In this document: piece after piece, positions 27,389 to 34,871 of the stretch | Position numbering within the stretch: the stretch's first letter is position 1 | Layout of the letters: every line of letters begins with the position of its first letter | Assembly (NCBI RefSeq): GCF_001399455.2 | Contig: NZ_LLEI02000019.1 | Location: forward strand, 1 to 64,000 | Direction: 5' to 3' | From: Vibrio bivalvicida | GTDB lineage: Bacteria; Pseudomonadota; Gammaproteobacteria; Enterobacterales; Vibrionaceae | DNA length: 64,000 nt | The notes under the pieces: generated by a model | Told to the model about the DNA's origin: nothing | The model's input: only the letters and a program-made list of their open reading frames with translations | Databases searched by the model: none | Made by a program: the position numbers and the translations under genes

Positions 27389-27828
27389 TATTTGCTTTCC
27401 TCGAAAGGGACTAAAAACGATTCAACAGGGTCGACAACGATGCGGTTGTGCATGGCTGTACGGCCTAACAACATACGAAAAGTCATGTTTTCGCGATTAG
27501 TTAAGGTAATTTCAATTGGCCAAGTTTCGCCACCGATGCTCAAACTAGAGCTGATCACATAACGCGATTCTTCATGGCCACCTGAGTCGCGAACAATACG
27601 CTCATCAATGACTTCAGACTCACACATAATTTCTATGTCCGTATTATGCTGAATTGGGTGGATCCAGAAGCGAACCCATTGAGCTTCGTCCTTGTTAAAG
27701 CTCTCTACTTTGAATGCGTGTAAACACGAGGTTTTGGCTCCGGTATCGATTTTTGCATTAATTTTATCAATACCAAGGCTCGGTAGGCTGAGGGTCTCTC
27801 GCCAACCAACAAGTAGTTTTTCTTTCAT
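27388..27828 (-). CDS. rimB: RimB-like retropepsin-type aspartic protease (former ATP-dependent Zn protease family)
   Basis: A 146-residue protein of the family often named ATP-dependent zinc protease, which has a retropepsin-like fold. The catalytic triplet is DTGAK with Asp28 in [23 protein letters not shown] near the C-terminus is the second conserved region. In Pseudomonas a protease of this family, RimB, works with RimK on S6 modification. It is the promoter-proximal gene of the operon. The symbol is given by analogy; direct orthology to Pseudomonas RimB was not tested. Confidence 0.8.
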   Translation of the reverse strand: MKEKLLVGWRETLSLPSLGIDKINAKIDTGAKTSCLHAFKVESFNKDEAQWVRFWIHPIQHNTDIEIMCESEVIDERIVRDSGGHEESRYVISSSLSIGGETWPIEITLTNRENMTFRMLLGRTAMHNRIVVDPVESFLVPFEESK

Positions 27829-27846
27829 CGCAGTAATAATAAGTTT

Positions 27847-28110
27847 GGGTCTGTTGGTCTTTCGCGGTTAAATTTTGTTCGAGATAAAATCGTTTTAGGC
27901 GCGGCAAGGGGTGTGTAGCTTAGTCATTCTAAGTAAATACCCCTTAACAAAGCATAAAACGATTTTAGCCGAACCCTTCGGGCAGCGTTTGTGGTTCATT
28001 TCTACTGCGTTATCGGCTTTTCATGTAGGCTAGCTACACTTCAAAGCCTCTGCCTTGTATAAATTTTCCACAAACAGCTGCAAAAATCAGCTCGAAAGAT
28101 CAACAGACCC
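27847..28110. repeat. 264-bp structured element with 18-bp terminal inverted repeats
   Basis: The ends GGGTCTGTTGGTCTTTCG and CGAAAGATCAACAGACCC are inverted with one mismatch. Inside are two more stem systems: AAATCGTTTTA with TAAAACGATTT enclosing CTTAG-TCATT-CTAAG, and GTTTGTGG with CCACAAAC enclosing GGCTTT...AAAGCC and a near-palindrome around GTAGGCTAGCTAC. There is no open reading frame. It resembles a widespread Vibrio intergenic repeat and may be a non-autonomous (MITE-like) element; mobility is inferred. Confidence 0.85.
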
Positions 28111-28320
28111 TAGAGAGTAATTAAGATGCTCGATTGAAGTGAGCATCCCCAACTTAACACGGTCGTTTTATGCCGAGTGTAGTGCCTGAAGAGGGCAGAG
28201 AATTTACCCTTAGGTGCTTCAACGAGGGCGACTCTAGCAACCATGATTCCCACTGACTAACGAAAAGAAATCACCGTGACGACAAAAAATATTTATGGAT
28301 AGGAATTAGGGGGCAATAAA

Positions 28321-28348
28321 AAAAGCCAGCTAATGTAAGCTGGCTTTT
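28321..28348 (-). terminator. Terminator after pepD
   Basis: AAAAGCCAGCT pairs with AGCTGGCTTTT around TAATGTA; the minus-strand product ends in a T run. Confidence 0.93.
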
Positions 28349-28371
28349 AGGATTAGATTTAGTAATGAGAA

Positions 28372-29844
28372 TTACGCTTTTTCAGGAATCGCTTCTAATA
28401 GGGCAACCATTTGATCCCAGAATAGGGCAACCGTATCAATCTTCACTTTCTCATCTGGTGAGTGTGGGAATTTGATGGTTGGGCCAAATGACACCATATC
28501 CATGTTTGGATAAGGTTCTTTGAACAGGCCACACTCAAGACCAGCGTGAATAACCATGATGTTTGGCTTGTGACCGTAGATGCCTTCGTACATGTCACGG
28601 AAGATAGCCATGATCTCTGAGTCTGCGTCTGGTTTCCAACCTGGGTAAGCACCTGAGAACTCAATTTGAGCGCCAGCCAGTTCAGCGACAGAAGTCAGCA
28701 TGCCTTCTACTTGTTGACGGCCAGAATCAATCAGAGAGCGAACTAAGCACAAGACTTGGATTTGGTTTACTTCAGTAGTCACGACACCAACGTTTAGAGA
28801 CGTTTCAACCACGCCTTCAATTTCATCACTCATGCGAATCACGCCGTTGGGGCAAGCATTTAATGCCGCGATAAAACGTTGCTGGTCTGCAATAGCTAAA
28901 ACTTGTGAATCTGTGTCGATCGTTTGATTGAACGAAACGATGTCTGTTTCCACTTTACCTAGCTCAGTACGAAGTAGGTTAGTGTAGAACTCGAATAACT
29001 CTGCCAGTTTAGCTTCATTTTCCGCTGGTACTGCTACGGTAACGAACGCTTCACGAGGAATCGCGTTACGTAGGCTACCACCTCGGAACTCGACAAGGCG
29101 AAGATCTAGCTCTTGCGCGTGACCCGCTAGGAATCGAGCAAGTAGTTTGTTGGCATTGCCACGACCAGTATGAATGTCACAGCCTGAGTGGCCACCTTTT
29201 AGACCTTTTAGGATCAGCTGGCGAGTTGTAAAGCCTGCTGGAAGCGCTTCGCGTTTGATATCGAAAGTCATTTCACCATCAATACCGCCAGCACAGCCCA
29301 TGTAGACTTCACCTTCTTGCTCTGAGTCGGTATTAAGAAGAATATCACCTTCTAGCCAACCCGCTTCAAGGCCGAACGCACCGGTCATGCCTGCTTCTTC
29401 GTCTATCGTTAGCAGTACTTCAATTGGACCATGCTTGATTTCTGTTGAAGCCAGTACCGCAAGACAAGATGCCATGCCCATACCATTGTCAGCGCCTAGC
29501 GTGGTTCCTTTCGCTGTTACCCACTCACCATCAATGTATGGTTGAATCGGATCTTTTGTGAAGTCATGATCTGTATCTTCATTCTTCTGTGGCACCATAT
29601 CGATGTGTGCTTGCAGTACGACACCCTTCTTGTTTTCCATGCCCGGCGTAGCTGGCTTCTTAATGAAAACGTTGCCTGTAGGATCACGGCGCACGTCTAA
29701 GCCTTGCTCTTTAGCCCAATCAACGATGTATTGTGCTAGGGCTTCTTCGTGTTTTGAAGGGTGAGGAATAGAACAGATCTTATCGAAAAACTGCCAAAGT
29801 GGAGCAGGTGATAAGCTGCTGATTTCAGAATGGAATTCAGACAC
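28372..29844 (-). CDS. pepD: Aminoacyl-histidine dipeptidase (peptidase D)
   Basis: A 490-residue M20-family metallopeptidase that cleaves Xaa-His and other dipeptides in the cytoplasm. Metal-binding landmarks are VLQAHIDMVPQ (His80, Asp82), TLGADNGMGMA, LLTIDEEAGMTG (catalytic Glu and ligand) and NTDSEQEGEVYMGCAGG. The length is close to E. coli PepD (485). It is monocistronic, with its own terminator. Its 5' side faces the CRP/FNR-rich region at 30.1 kb, which could also act on it. Confidence 0.95.
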   Translation of the reverse strand: MSEFHSEISSLSPAPLWQFFDKICSIPHPSKHEEALAQYIVDWAKEQGLDVRRDPTGNVFIKKPATPGMENKKGVVLQAHIDMVPQKNEDTDHDFTKDPIQPYIDGEWVTAKGTTLGADNGMGMASCLAVLASTEIKHGPIEVLLTIDEEAGMTGAFGLEAGWLEGDILLNTDSEQEGEVYMGCAGGIDGEMTFDIKREALPAGFTTRQLILKGLKGGHSGCDIHTGRGNANKLLARFLAGHAQELDLRLVEFRGGSLRNAIPREAFVTVAVPAENEAKLAELFEFYTNLLRTELGKVETDIVSFNQTIDTDSQVLAIADQQRFIAALNACPNGVIRMSDEIEGVVETSLNVGVVTTEVNQIQVLCLVRSLIDSGRQQVEGMLTSVAELAGAQIEFSGAYPGWKPDADSEIMAIFRDMYEGIYGHKPNIMVIHAGLECGLFKEPYPNMDMVSFGPTIKFPHSPDEKVKIDTVALFWDQMVALLEAIPEKA

Positions 29845-30088
29845 GGATGACTCCTTAAAAAGAATAATGCCAGATTATGTGTTTGGTTTATGCTATTCAT
29901 CTGGCACAAAAACCTAAATCTGACTTATTGGGTAGAGGAGCACAGAATAGCACTCCCTGATTAAAGGGTGTAGTAAAAGCGGAAAGCAAATGTTTCGGTG
30001 TAATCACAAATTGTAGATTTCGTTTGACGATGCTTGTGCAACAAGATTGCTCGCCTTTGTATTAAACTTAAACAATAAATTGATATAT

Positions 30089-30105
30089 CTGTAATTTAAT
30101 TACAG
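30089..30105. promoter_or_regulatory. 17-bp perfect palindrome CTGTAATT-T-AATTACAG
   Basis: A perfect dyad with a one-base centre, about 90 bp upstream of the small transcript's probable start. It is too long by one base for a LexA box and does not fit TyrR or Fur. The regulator is unknown. Confidence 0.5.
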
Positions 30106-30112
30106 AATTTAA

Positions 30113-30126
30113 TTGATCTAAATCAG
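30113..30126. promoter_or_regulatory. FNR-like box
   Basis: TTGATCTAAATCAG matches TTGAT-N4-ATCAA at all but the last base. It lies upstream of the CRP-like site. Confidence 0.55.
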
Positions 30127-30136
30127 TTTATAAATT

Positions 30137-30158
30137 ATTTGTGACTTTAATCACTTTT
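30137..30158. promoter_or_regulatory. CRP-like site
   Basis: TGTGA-N6-TCACT (core 30140-30155) matches the CRP consensus TGTGA-N6-TCACA at nine of ten positions. Its centre is about 49 bp before the inferred start of the small transcript. Confidence 0.65.
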
Positions 30159-30162
30159 GTGC

Positions 30163-30190
30163 TTGTAATTTAATTTCTTTGAGGTATATT
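30163..30190 (+). promoter_or_regulatory. Sigma-70 promoter for the small transcript
   Basis: -35 TTGTAA (30163-30168) and -10 TATATT (30185-30190) have a 16-bp spacer, with transcription predicted from about 30197. Confidence 0.5.
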
Positions 30191-30309
30191 TATAACCAAC
30201 TTCCAAAGCGAAGAGAAAATGCTCAAAGGATGAGTCCGATTTGTCGCCTCCAAGGAACCGAGAAATCAATATTTGTAATCCGTTTTAATTGATTTAGAAG
30301 GTGATAGTT

Positions 30310-30396
30310 ATGAAAGGTTTACCAAGTGCAGCATTCTGGCTAAACAACTCTGTTTACACAGGCAGCTTTACTTACCCAACAAGCTTTGGTTACTAA
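30310..30396 (+). CDS. 28-residue small protein
   Basis: ATG at 30310, TAA at 30394-30396. The peptide begins MKGLPSAAFWLNN and ends GSFTYPTSFGY; it is aromatic-rich with little charge and no membrane helix or signal sequence. AGAAGGTGA, nearly the full anti-Shine-Dalgarno complement, ends six bases before the ATG, better than most genes in the window. That and its place inside a promoter-terminator unit argue that it is translated. It may be the counterpart of VcdP; otherwise the function is unknown. Confidence 0.65.
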   Translation: MKGLPSAAFWLNNSVYTGSFTYPTSFGY

Positions 30397-30480
30397 CCTC
30401 AAGCTTGTGATTCTCGAACAGTATGTTCACCCCTATTATTGGAATTTTTTTACAGCTCTGTATAGCTGACATGATTCAAC

Positions 30481-30509
30481 CGCCACTCAAATTGAGTGGC
30501 GTTTTTTTA
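30481..30509 (+). terminator. Strong terminator of the small transcript
   Basis: CGCCACTC pairs perfectly with GAGTGGCG around AAATT, followed by T7; a Hfq-friendly U-rich 3' end. Confidence 0.95.
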
Positions 30510-30838
30510 TCTAAGTAAAGGTGCGCTCACAATTTGCCCACAAACTCTGTAGTTTCCCACCGCTAACTCATATCTCTCTGCTTTATTCGCATAAACACAT
30601 ATCGCATCCCGCATAAATATCCTAAATGTCGTTGAAAGTTTATAACATGGTATAAAAAAACACCTTTTTGAAATTTAAGGAATAAATGATTTTTATCTAT
30701 GAAATATAAGGTTTTTTTAGTTATCACCCACCATTGTTGGTGTTTGAAAGAGGCTATGATTACCAGAAATATAGATTAGAGTCGTAATTCTATCTGGAAT
30801 TTACTATTTGATGACTTTATAATTCGAGCCAATCGATT
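30510..30838 (+). other. AT-rich region upstream of the purine permease
   Basis: About 330 bp with no credible reading frame. The last 60 bp contain a -10-like TATAAT at 30818-30823 for the permease; a good -35 is not obvious. I see nothing else. Confidence 0.5.
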
Positions 30839-30854
30839 ACGCAACCGTTTACTT
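30839..30854 (+). promoter_or_regulatory. PurR box upstream of the purine permease
   Basis: ACGCAACCGTTTACTT matches the PurR consensus ANGCAANCGNTTNCNT at every specified base. It lies 15 bp downstream of TATAAT, where a bound repressor would block initiation. Confidence 0.85.
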
Positions 30855-30875
30855 TTTACCCTTTAGGATTCGATC

Positions 30876-32165
30876 ATGTTCGAAAAACTGTTCAAACTCA
30901 GTGAGAACGGCACAAACGTCAAAACTGAGGTCATTGCAGGTATTACTACCTTTTTGACGATGGCTTACATCATCTTTGTCAACCCTGCGATGCTTGCCGA
31001 CGCCGGTATGGATAAAGGCGCTGTATTTGTTGCCACTTGTCTTGCAGCAGCAATCGGCTGTTTTATTATGGGCTTTGTTGCCAACTACCCAATTGCACTG
31101 GCGCCAGGTATGGGACTTAACGCCTTCTTTACCTATGGGGTTGTCCTAGGTATGGGGCATTCTTGGCAGGTGGCTTTGGGTGCTGTATTTGTCTCGGGTA
31201 TCATTTTTATGGCTTTGAGTATTTTCAAGGTACGTGAATGGATCATCAACTCGATTCCTATGTCACTGCGTACGGGAATCTCTGCTGGTATTGGCCTTTT
31301 CCTTGCGTTCATTGGCCTACAAAACTCAGGTATTGTTGTTGATAACCCTGCAACCTTAGTCGGCCTTGGCCACATTACCGGTTTGCAGCCAGCACTAGCG
31401 GCGCTAGGCTTTTTCCTAACTATAGGTTTGGTTTACCGCGGTGTACGCGGCGCAGTGATGATAGCGATTCTGATTATTACAGCGCTCGGTTTGATTCTAG
31501 GTGATGTTCAGTGGGGCGGTATTATGTCAACGCCACCAAGTGTTGCGCCAACCTTTATGCAAATGAATATTGTCGATGTATTTGAAGTGGGTATGATCTC
31601 GGTTGTGTTTGCTTTCTTGTTTGTCGATTTATTCGATACTGCGGGGACGTTAGTCGGTGTGGCGACAAAAGCGAATCTTATTAAAGAAGATGGCAAGCTT
31701 CCGCGCTTAAGCAAAGCGCTACTTGCTGATTCAACCGCAACATCTGTAGGTGCCATGATTGGTACATCTAGCACGACTTCTTACGTCGAGTCGACGGCAG
31801 GTGTTGCAGCCGGTGGTCGTACTGGCCTGACTGCCGTTGTAGTTGGCGTTCTTTTTCTGCTGGCGCTATTCTTCTCGCCATTAGCCGGCATGATTCCAGC
31901 GTACGCTACTGCGGGCGCCCTTTTCTACGTGGCAATTCTAATGATGTCTGGTTTAGTCAGTGTAGACTGGCGCGACCTGACAGAAGCGGCACCTGTTGTA
32001 GTCACCTGTCTACTAATGCCTCTGACATACTCAATCGCAGAAGGTATCGCACTTGGCTTTATCTCTTACGCGGCAATCAAGTTACTGAGTGGCCGCGGTC
32101 GTGAAGTGTCGATCAGTGTATGGGTGCTGTCAGCAGTCTTCATCATTAAGTATCTAGTCGCCTAA
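30876..32165 (+). CDS. Hypoxanthine/guanine permease, AzgA-like NCS2 family
   Basis: A 429-residue inner-membrane purine base importer with about 12-14 hydrophobic segments. The start LSENGTNVKTEVIAGITTFLTMAYIIFVNP and the motif APGMGLNAFFTYG are typical of the AzgA/GhxP branch; FVDLFDTAGTL and GTSSTTSYVESTAGVAAGGRTGL mark the later transport core. The exact preference among adenine, guanine and hypoxanthine is not decided by sequence. The PurR box and the next gene (gpt) support guanine or hypoxanthine salvage. Confidence 0.9.
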   Translation: MFEKLFKLSENGTNVKTEVIAGITTFLTMAYIIFVNPAMLADAGMDKGAVFVATCLAAAIGCFIMGFVANYPIALAPGMGLNAFFTYGVVLGMGHSWQVALGAVFVSGIIFMALSIFKVREWIINSIPMSLRTGISAGIGLFLAFIGLQNSGIVVDNPATLVGLGHITGLQPALAALGFFLTIGLVYRGVRGAVMIAILIITALGLILGDVQWGGIMSTPPSVAPTFMQMNIVDVFEVGMISVVFAFLFVDLFDTAGTLVGVATKANLIKEDGKLPRLSKALLADSTATSVGAMIGTSSTTSYVESTAGVAAGGRTGLTAVVVGVLFLLALFFSPLAGMIPAYATAGALFYVAILMMSGLVSVDWRDLTEAAPVVVTCLLMPLTYSIAEGIALGFISYAAIKLLSGRGREVSISVWVLSAVFIIKYLVA

Positions 32166-32213
32166 TTGACAGCTAGCGGTTTCGTTCGCTAACTGTTGTC
32201 AGTTCGCTATTTT

Positions 32214-32250
32214 CGCCATAACAGCACATCTGTTATGGCGATTATTTTTG
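32214..32250 (+). terminator. Terminator after the purine permease
   Basis: CGCCATAACAG pairs with CTGTTATGGCG around CACAT, followed by ATTATTTTT. Confidence 0.9.
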
Positions 32251-32270
32251 TTATTGGGATAAATTCCCCA

Positions 32271-32299
32271 TTGGTATTGTATAGCGCCTGCGTTAAAAT
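32271..32299 (+). promoter_or_regulatory. Promoter of gpt
   Basis: TTGGTA (32271-32276) and TAAAAT (32294-32299) with a 17-bp spacer; the -10 is covered by the PurR-like box. Confidence 0.5.
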
Positions 32300-32311
32300 A
32301 AACGTTTGCGT
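32296..32311 (-). promoter_or_regulatory. PurR-like box upstream of gpt
   Basis: On the minus strand ACGCAAACGTTTATTT fits ANGCAANCGNTTNCNT with one mismatch. It overlaps the probable -10, so gpt and the permease upstream look co-regulated by PurR. Confidence 0.7.
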
Positions 32312-32400
32312 AGCTTTTCCCCAGACTTGCCTGTTGCAATCGTCCAAGTTTCATTGACGTGTTGAGGGGATGCAGATTTTAAAACTATTAGGTTATTACA

Positions 32401-32865
32401 ATGAGTAAAAAATTCATTATCACTTGGGACCAAATGCACACACTTTGTCGTGAATTGGCGGAAAAACAGATGCCAGCGGAGCAATGGAAAGGCATTTGGG
32501 CGGTAAGCCGTGGCGGTCTTGTCCCTGGAGCGATCTTGGCTCGTGAGCTGGGTATTCGTCATGTTGATACCATTTGTATTTCTAGCTACGACCACGACCA
32601 CCAACGTGATATGACGGTTGTAAAAGCACCAGAAGGTGATGGTGAAGGCTTCCTAATTGTAGAAGACCTAGTAGATAGTGGTGACACCGCGCGCCAACTG
32701 CGTGAAATGTATCCGAAAGCAAAATTGATTGCTGTATGTGCGAAGCCTGCTGGTGTTGAGCTGCTTGATGATTACGTTGTCGATATTGCTCAAGATACTT
32801 GGATTGAACAGCCATGGGATATGTCGATTCAGTACATTGAGCCGATTAATCGCAAGCAAAAATAA
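32401..32865 (+). CDS. gpt: Xanthine-guanine phosphoribosyltransferase
   Basis: A 154-residue type I phosphoribosyltransferase that converts guanine and xanthine (and poorly hypoxanthine) to nucleotides with PRPP. The PRPP loop is [30 protein letters not shown] and IEQPWD are the other conserved segments. Length is near the 152 residues of E. coli Gpt. It has its own promoter and PurR-like box but follows the purine permease, making a functional uptake-salvage pair. Confidence 0.95.
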   Translation: MSKKFIITWDQMHTLCRELAEKQMPAEQWKGIWAVSRGGLVPGAILARELGIRHVDTICISSYDHDHQRDMTVVKAPEGDGEGFLIVEDLVDSGDTARQLREMYPKAKLIAVCAKPAGVELLDDYVVDIAQDTWIEQPWDMSIQYIEPINRKQK

Positions 32866-32897
32866 CTGATTGAACAATATAGCGACAGTTTCTTGAT

Positions 32898-32927
32898 AAA
32901 TGACCCTTTATTGGGTCATTTTTTTTA
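32898..32927 (+). terminator. Terminator after gpt
   Basis: AAATGACCC pairs with GGGTCATTT around TTTATT, with a run of eight or more T. Confidence 0.93.
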
Positions 32928-32965
32928 TTACTATTTAATAAACGCAACTATTTAGGTCAGAATAC

Positions 32966-34213
32966 ATGCCTGAGGAAGTCAGTAAGAACCTCTCGGAGTC
33001 TCTGTTTGCTAATCATAAGCAAGCGAAAGAAACTTCTGCACTCACGCAATACATGCCAACAAGCGAAACCTTCTTAGAGGAAAAGCAAAAAGCGGATGGT
33101 TTTAAGTGGTATCGAAACTTACGCCGCCTTCAGTGGGCATGGCAAGGTCTTGACCCTATCGAGATTGAGTCAGTCCTCGCAAAAATTGCGGCCTCAAAGC
33201 ATTCTCGAACACATGAGGAGTGGCTTGATACCGTGATGGGTTACCACAGTGGTAACTGGACTTATGAGTGGATAAAGCTTGGAATGCTGCATCAAAAGCG
33301 CTCTTCTGAATTAAAAGGCGAAGCTGTGGCGGATGAAATGTTCAACGCATCTTTGTGTTTTAGCATTGCAGGCTACCCTCATCTCAAAAACGATAGCTTA
33401 GCCATCCAAGCACAAGTGTTGGCGAGCAACGCTTATTCAGAAGCGGCAAATAAAACCAAATATATCGTCAAACGTATCGAAGTGCCTTATCAGCGCAAAA
33501 CGATTGTTGCTCACCTCCATTTAACTAGCACTGAGAAACCACAACCTGTAGTTATGGTTACTGCTGGTCTAGATAGTCTTCAAACCGATCTGTGGAACCT
33601 GTTTAGAGATTACTTAGCTGAGAAAAACATCGCTATGTTAACCGTTGATATGCCATCGATAGGCCACAATACTCACTGGAACCTGACCGAAGATACCTCT
33701 TGTCTTCATCAGGCCGTCCTCAATGAGCTAAAAAGCCTTCCTTGGGTCGATCACCATCGTGTTGGTTTGATTGGCTTCCGTTTTGGTGGTAATGCCATGG
33801 TGCGTTTGTCTTTTATGGAACAAGAGAAAATCAAAGCTTGTGTCACGCTTGGTGCACCTATCCACGATGTACTTTCCTCCCCAGAGAAGCTGAAGAAAAT
33901 GCCCAAGATGTATTTAGATGTTCTGGCTTCACGGCTTGGTAAGAGTGCGGTAGATATCCATAGCTTAGCGGGTCAATTAATGGCTTGGTCGCTCAAAGTG
34001 CAAGGGATTCTTGGAAGCCGCAAGACGCGTGTGCCAATTTTGGCGATGAGTTTAGAGCACGATCCGGTCTCGCCATACAGTGATAACCAGTTAGTCGCTT
34101 TGTTTAGTGATTACGGGAAAGCCAAGAAAATTAGTGCTAAGACAGTTACACAAGGGTATGAGCAATCCCTCGATTTAGCGATCAAGTGGTTGGAGGAGGA
34201 GCTAATTAGATGA
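32966..34213 (+). CDS. frsA: FrsA, alpha/beta-hydrolase-fold protein
   Basis: A 415-residue protein: a helical N-terminal cap (about 1-175) and a C-terminal alpha/beta hydrolase domain. FrsA binds unphosphorylated IIA(Glc) of the PTS and influences the respiration-fermentation balance. The nucleophile elbow reads GFRFGG, with Arg272 where a hydrolase has serine, so ordinary serine esterase chemistry through that residue looks impossible. A pyruvate decarboxylase activity reported for the V. vulnificus protein was later disputed. It precedes crl by 103 bp, an order also seen in E. coli. Confidence 0.92.
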   Translation: MPEEVSKNLSESLFANHKQAKETSALTQYMPTSETFLEEKQKADGFKWYRNLRRLQWAWQGLDPIEIESVLAKIAASKHSRTHEEWLDTVMGYHSGNWTYEWIKLGMLHQKRSSELKGEAVADEMFNASLCFSIAGYPHLKNDSLAIQAQVLASNAYSEAANKTKYIVKRIEVPYQRKTIVAHLHLTSTEKPQPVVMVTAGLDSLQTDLWNLFRDYLAEKNIAMLTVDMPSIGHNTHWNLTEDTSCLHQAVLNELKSLPWVDHHRVGLIGFRFGGNAMVRLSFMEQEKIKACVTLGAPIHDVLSSPEKLKKMPKMYLDVLASRLGKSAVDIHSLAGQLMAWSLKVQGILGSRKTRVPILAMSLEHDPVSPYSDNQLVALFSDYGKAKKISAKTVTQGYEQSLDLAIKWLEEELIR

Positions 34214-34316
34214 CATTTCGACTAATTTAGACAACACTTAATTATATGAGCTACCCAGACTTTCTAGTCCTAAGTCGCTCTATATAAAAATAAGTAAATG
34301 AATATGGAGATTCATT

Positions 34317-34706
34317 ATGTCTGAACAGACGAAAAGTCCGACCCATTACCGCTTATTGTCGACACTGAGAGCTATTGGACCTTACTTGCGCGAATCGCAA
34401 AGTAAAGATGGTGCGTATTTATTTGATTGCTTGTCCGTATGCGTTAACGACAAAAAATCACCAGAGCAGCGTGAATTTTGGGGCTGGTGGTTAGAGTTAG
34501 AGCGAAATGGTGAAGCTTTTGAAGCGCGTTATCGATCTGGTCTTTACGATGCTACAGGAGACTGGCAAGCGAAATCACTACCCAAAAAAGCCGTTGAAGA
34601 TGTCACTCGTACTCAAGAAGTGTTTCATCAAAAGCTAGTGGACACATTAGCCAACGAGTTTGAAATCTCCGTTAATATGCACGAAGAATCTGTCGAATTC
34701 GTCTAA
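34317..34706 (+). CDS. crl: Sigma-S-binding regulator Crl
   Basis: A 129-residue protein that binds RpoS and helps it form holoenzyme. Family landmarks are YRLLSTLRAIGPYLRE, FDCLSVCVNDKKSPEQREFWGWW and LYDATGDWQ. Length is near E. coli Crl (133). It lies between frsA and proB, as in enterobacteria, and is closed off by a strong terminator, so it is probably not co-transcribed with proBA. Confidence 0.95.
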   Translation: MSEQTKSPTHYRLLSTLRAIGPYLRESQSKDGAYLFDCLSVCVNDKKSPEQREFWGWWLELERNGEAFEARYRSGLYDATGDWQAKSLPKKAVEDVTRTQEVFHQKLVDTLANEFEISVNMHEESVEFV

Positions 34707-34734
34707 ATTTCTTTGCTTATCATTCTTCTTAACC

Positions 34735-34758
34735 AAAAAGGCGCTTTTCGCGCCTTTT
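34735..34758 (+). terminator. Terminator after crl
   Basis: AAAAGGCGC pairs with GCGCCTTTT around TTTTC. Confidence 0.9.
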
Positions 34759-34871
34759 CTGCTTGTGAATTTATCAGTAGATTGCTAAAACATCAGGTCT
34801 AATCAATCTTTCTCGCCAATGAAAGCGATTCTTGATTGTGATGATTTTTATTTTTTCATAGTAGAAAGGCA

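Larger units (their letters stand above)
27829..28371. other. Intergenic region between rimB-like gene and pepD
   Basis: Mostly taken up by the 264-bp structured repeat (27847-28110). After it come a small hairpin (GATGCTC...GAGCATC, 28126-28148), about 160 bp in which I see nothing definite, and the pepD terminator. The promoter of the rim operon must lie within or behind the repeat. Confidence 0.7.
29845..30196. other. Divergent regulatory region between pepD and the small transcript
   Basis: About 350 bp with no gene. Its right half holds a 17-bp palindrome, an FNR-like and a CRP-like site and a promoter reading right. The pepD promoter should be in the left half, where I see no clear operator. 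Confidence 0.65.
30197..30509 (+). ncRNA. Candidate dual-function small RNA (VcdRP-like)
   Basis: A self-contained unit of about 310 nt: promoter with CRP and FNR sites, a 28-codon reading frame with a strong Shine-Dalgarno, a ~110-nt 3' part with a single-stranded-looking CACCCCTATTATTGG stretch, and a perfect terminator. V. cholerae VcdRP is a CRP-controlled RNA that encodes a 29-residue peptide (VcdP, acting on citrate synthase) and uses a C-rich motif to repress PTS mRNAs. Organisation and size fit, but sequence identity with VcdRP could not be checked here. Confidence 0.55.

Noticed and set aside
30197..30309. A metabolite riboswitch (c-di-GMP, glycine or TPP type) in the small transcript leader
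   Set aside because: GAAGAGAAAATGCTCAAAGGATGAGTC looked suggestive, but none of the conserved cores of those classes could be matched.
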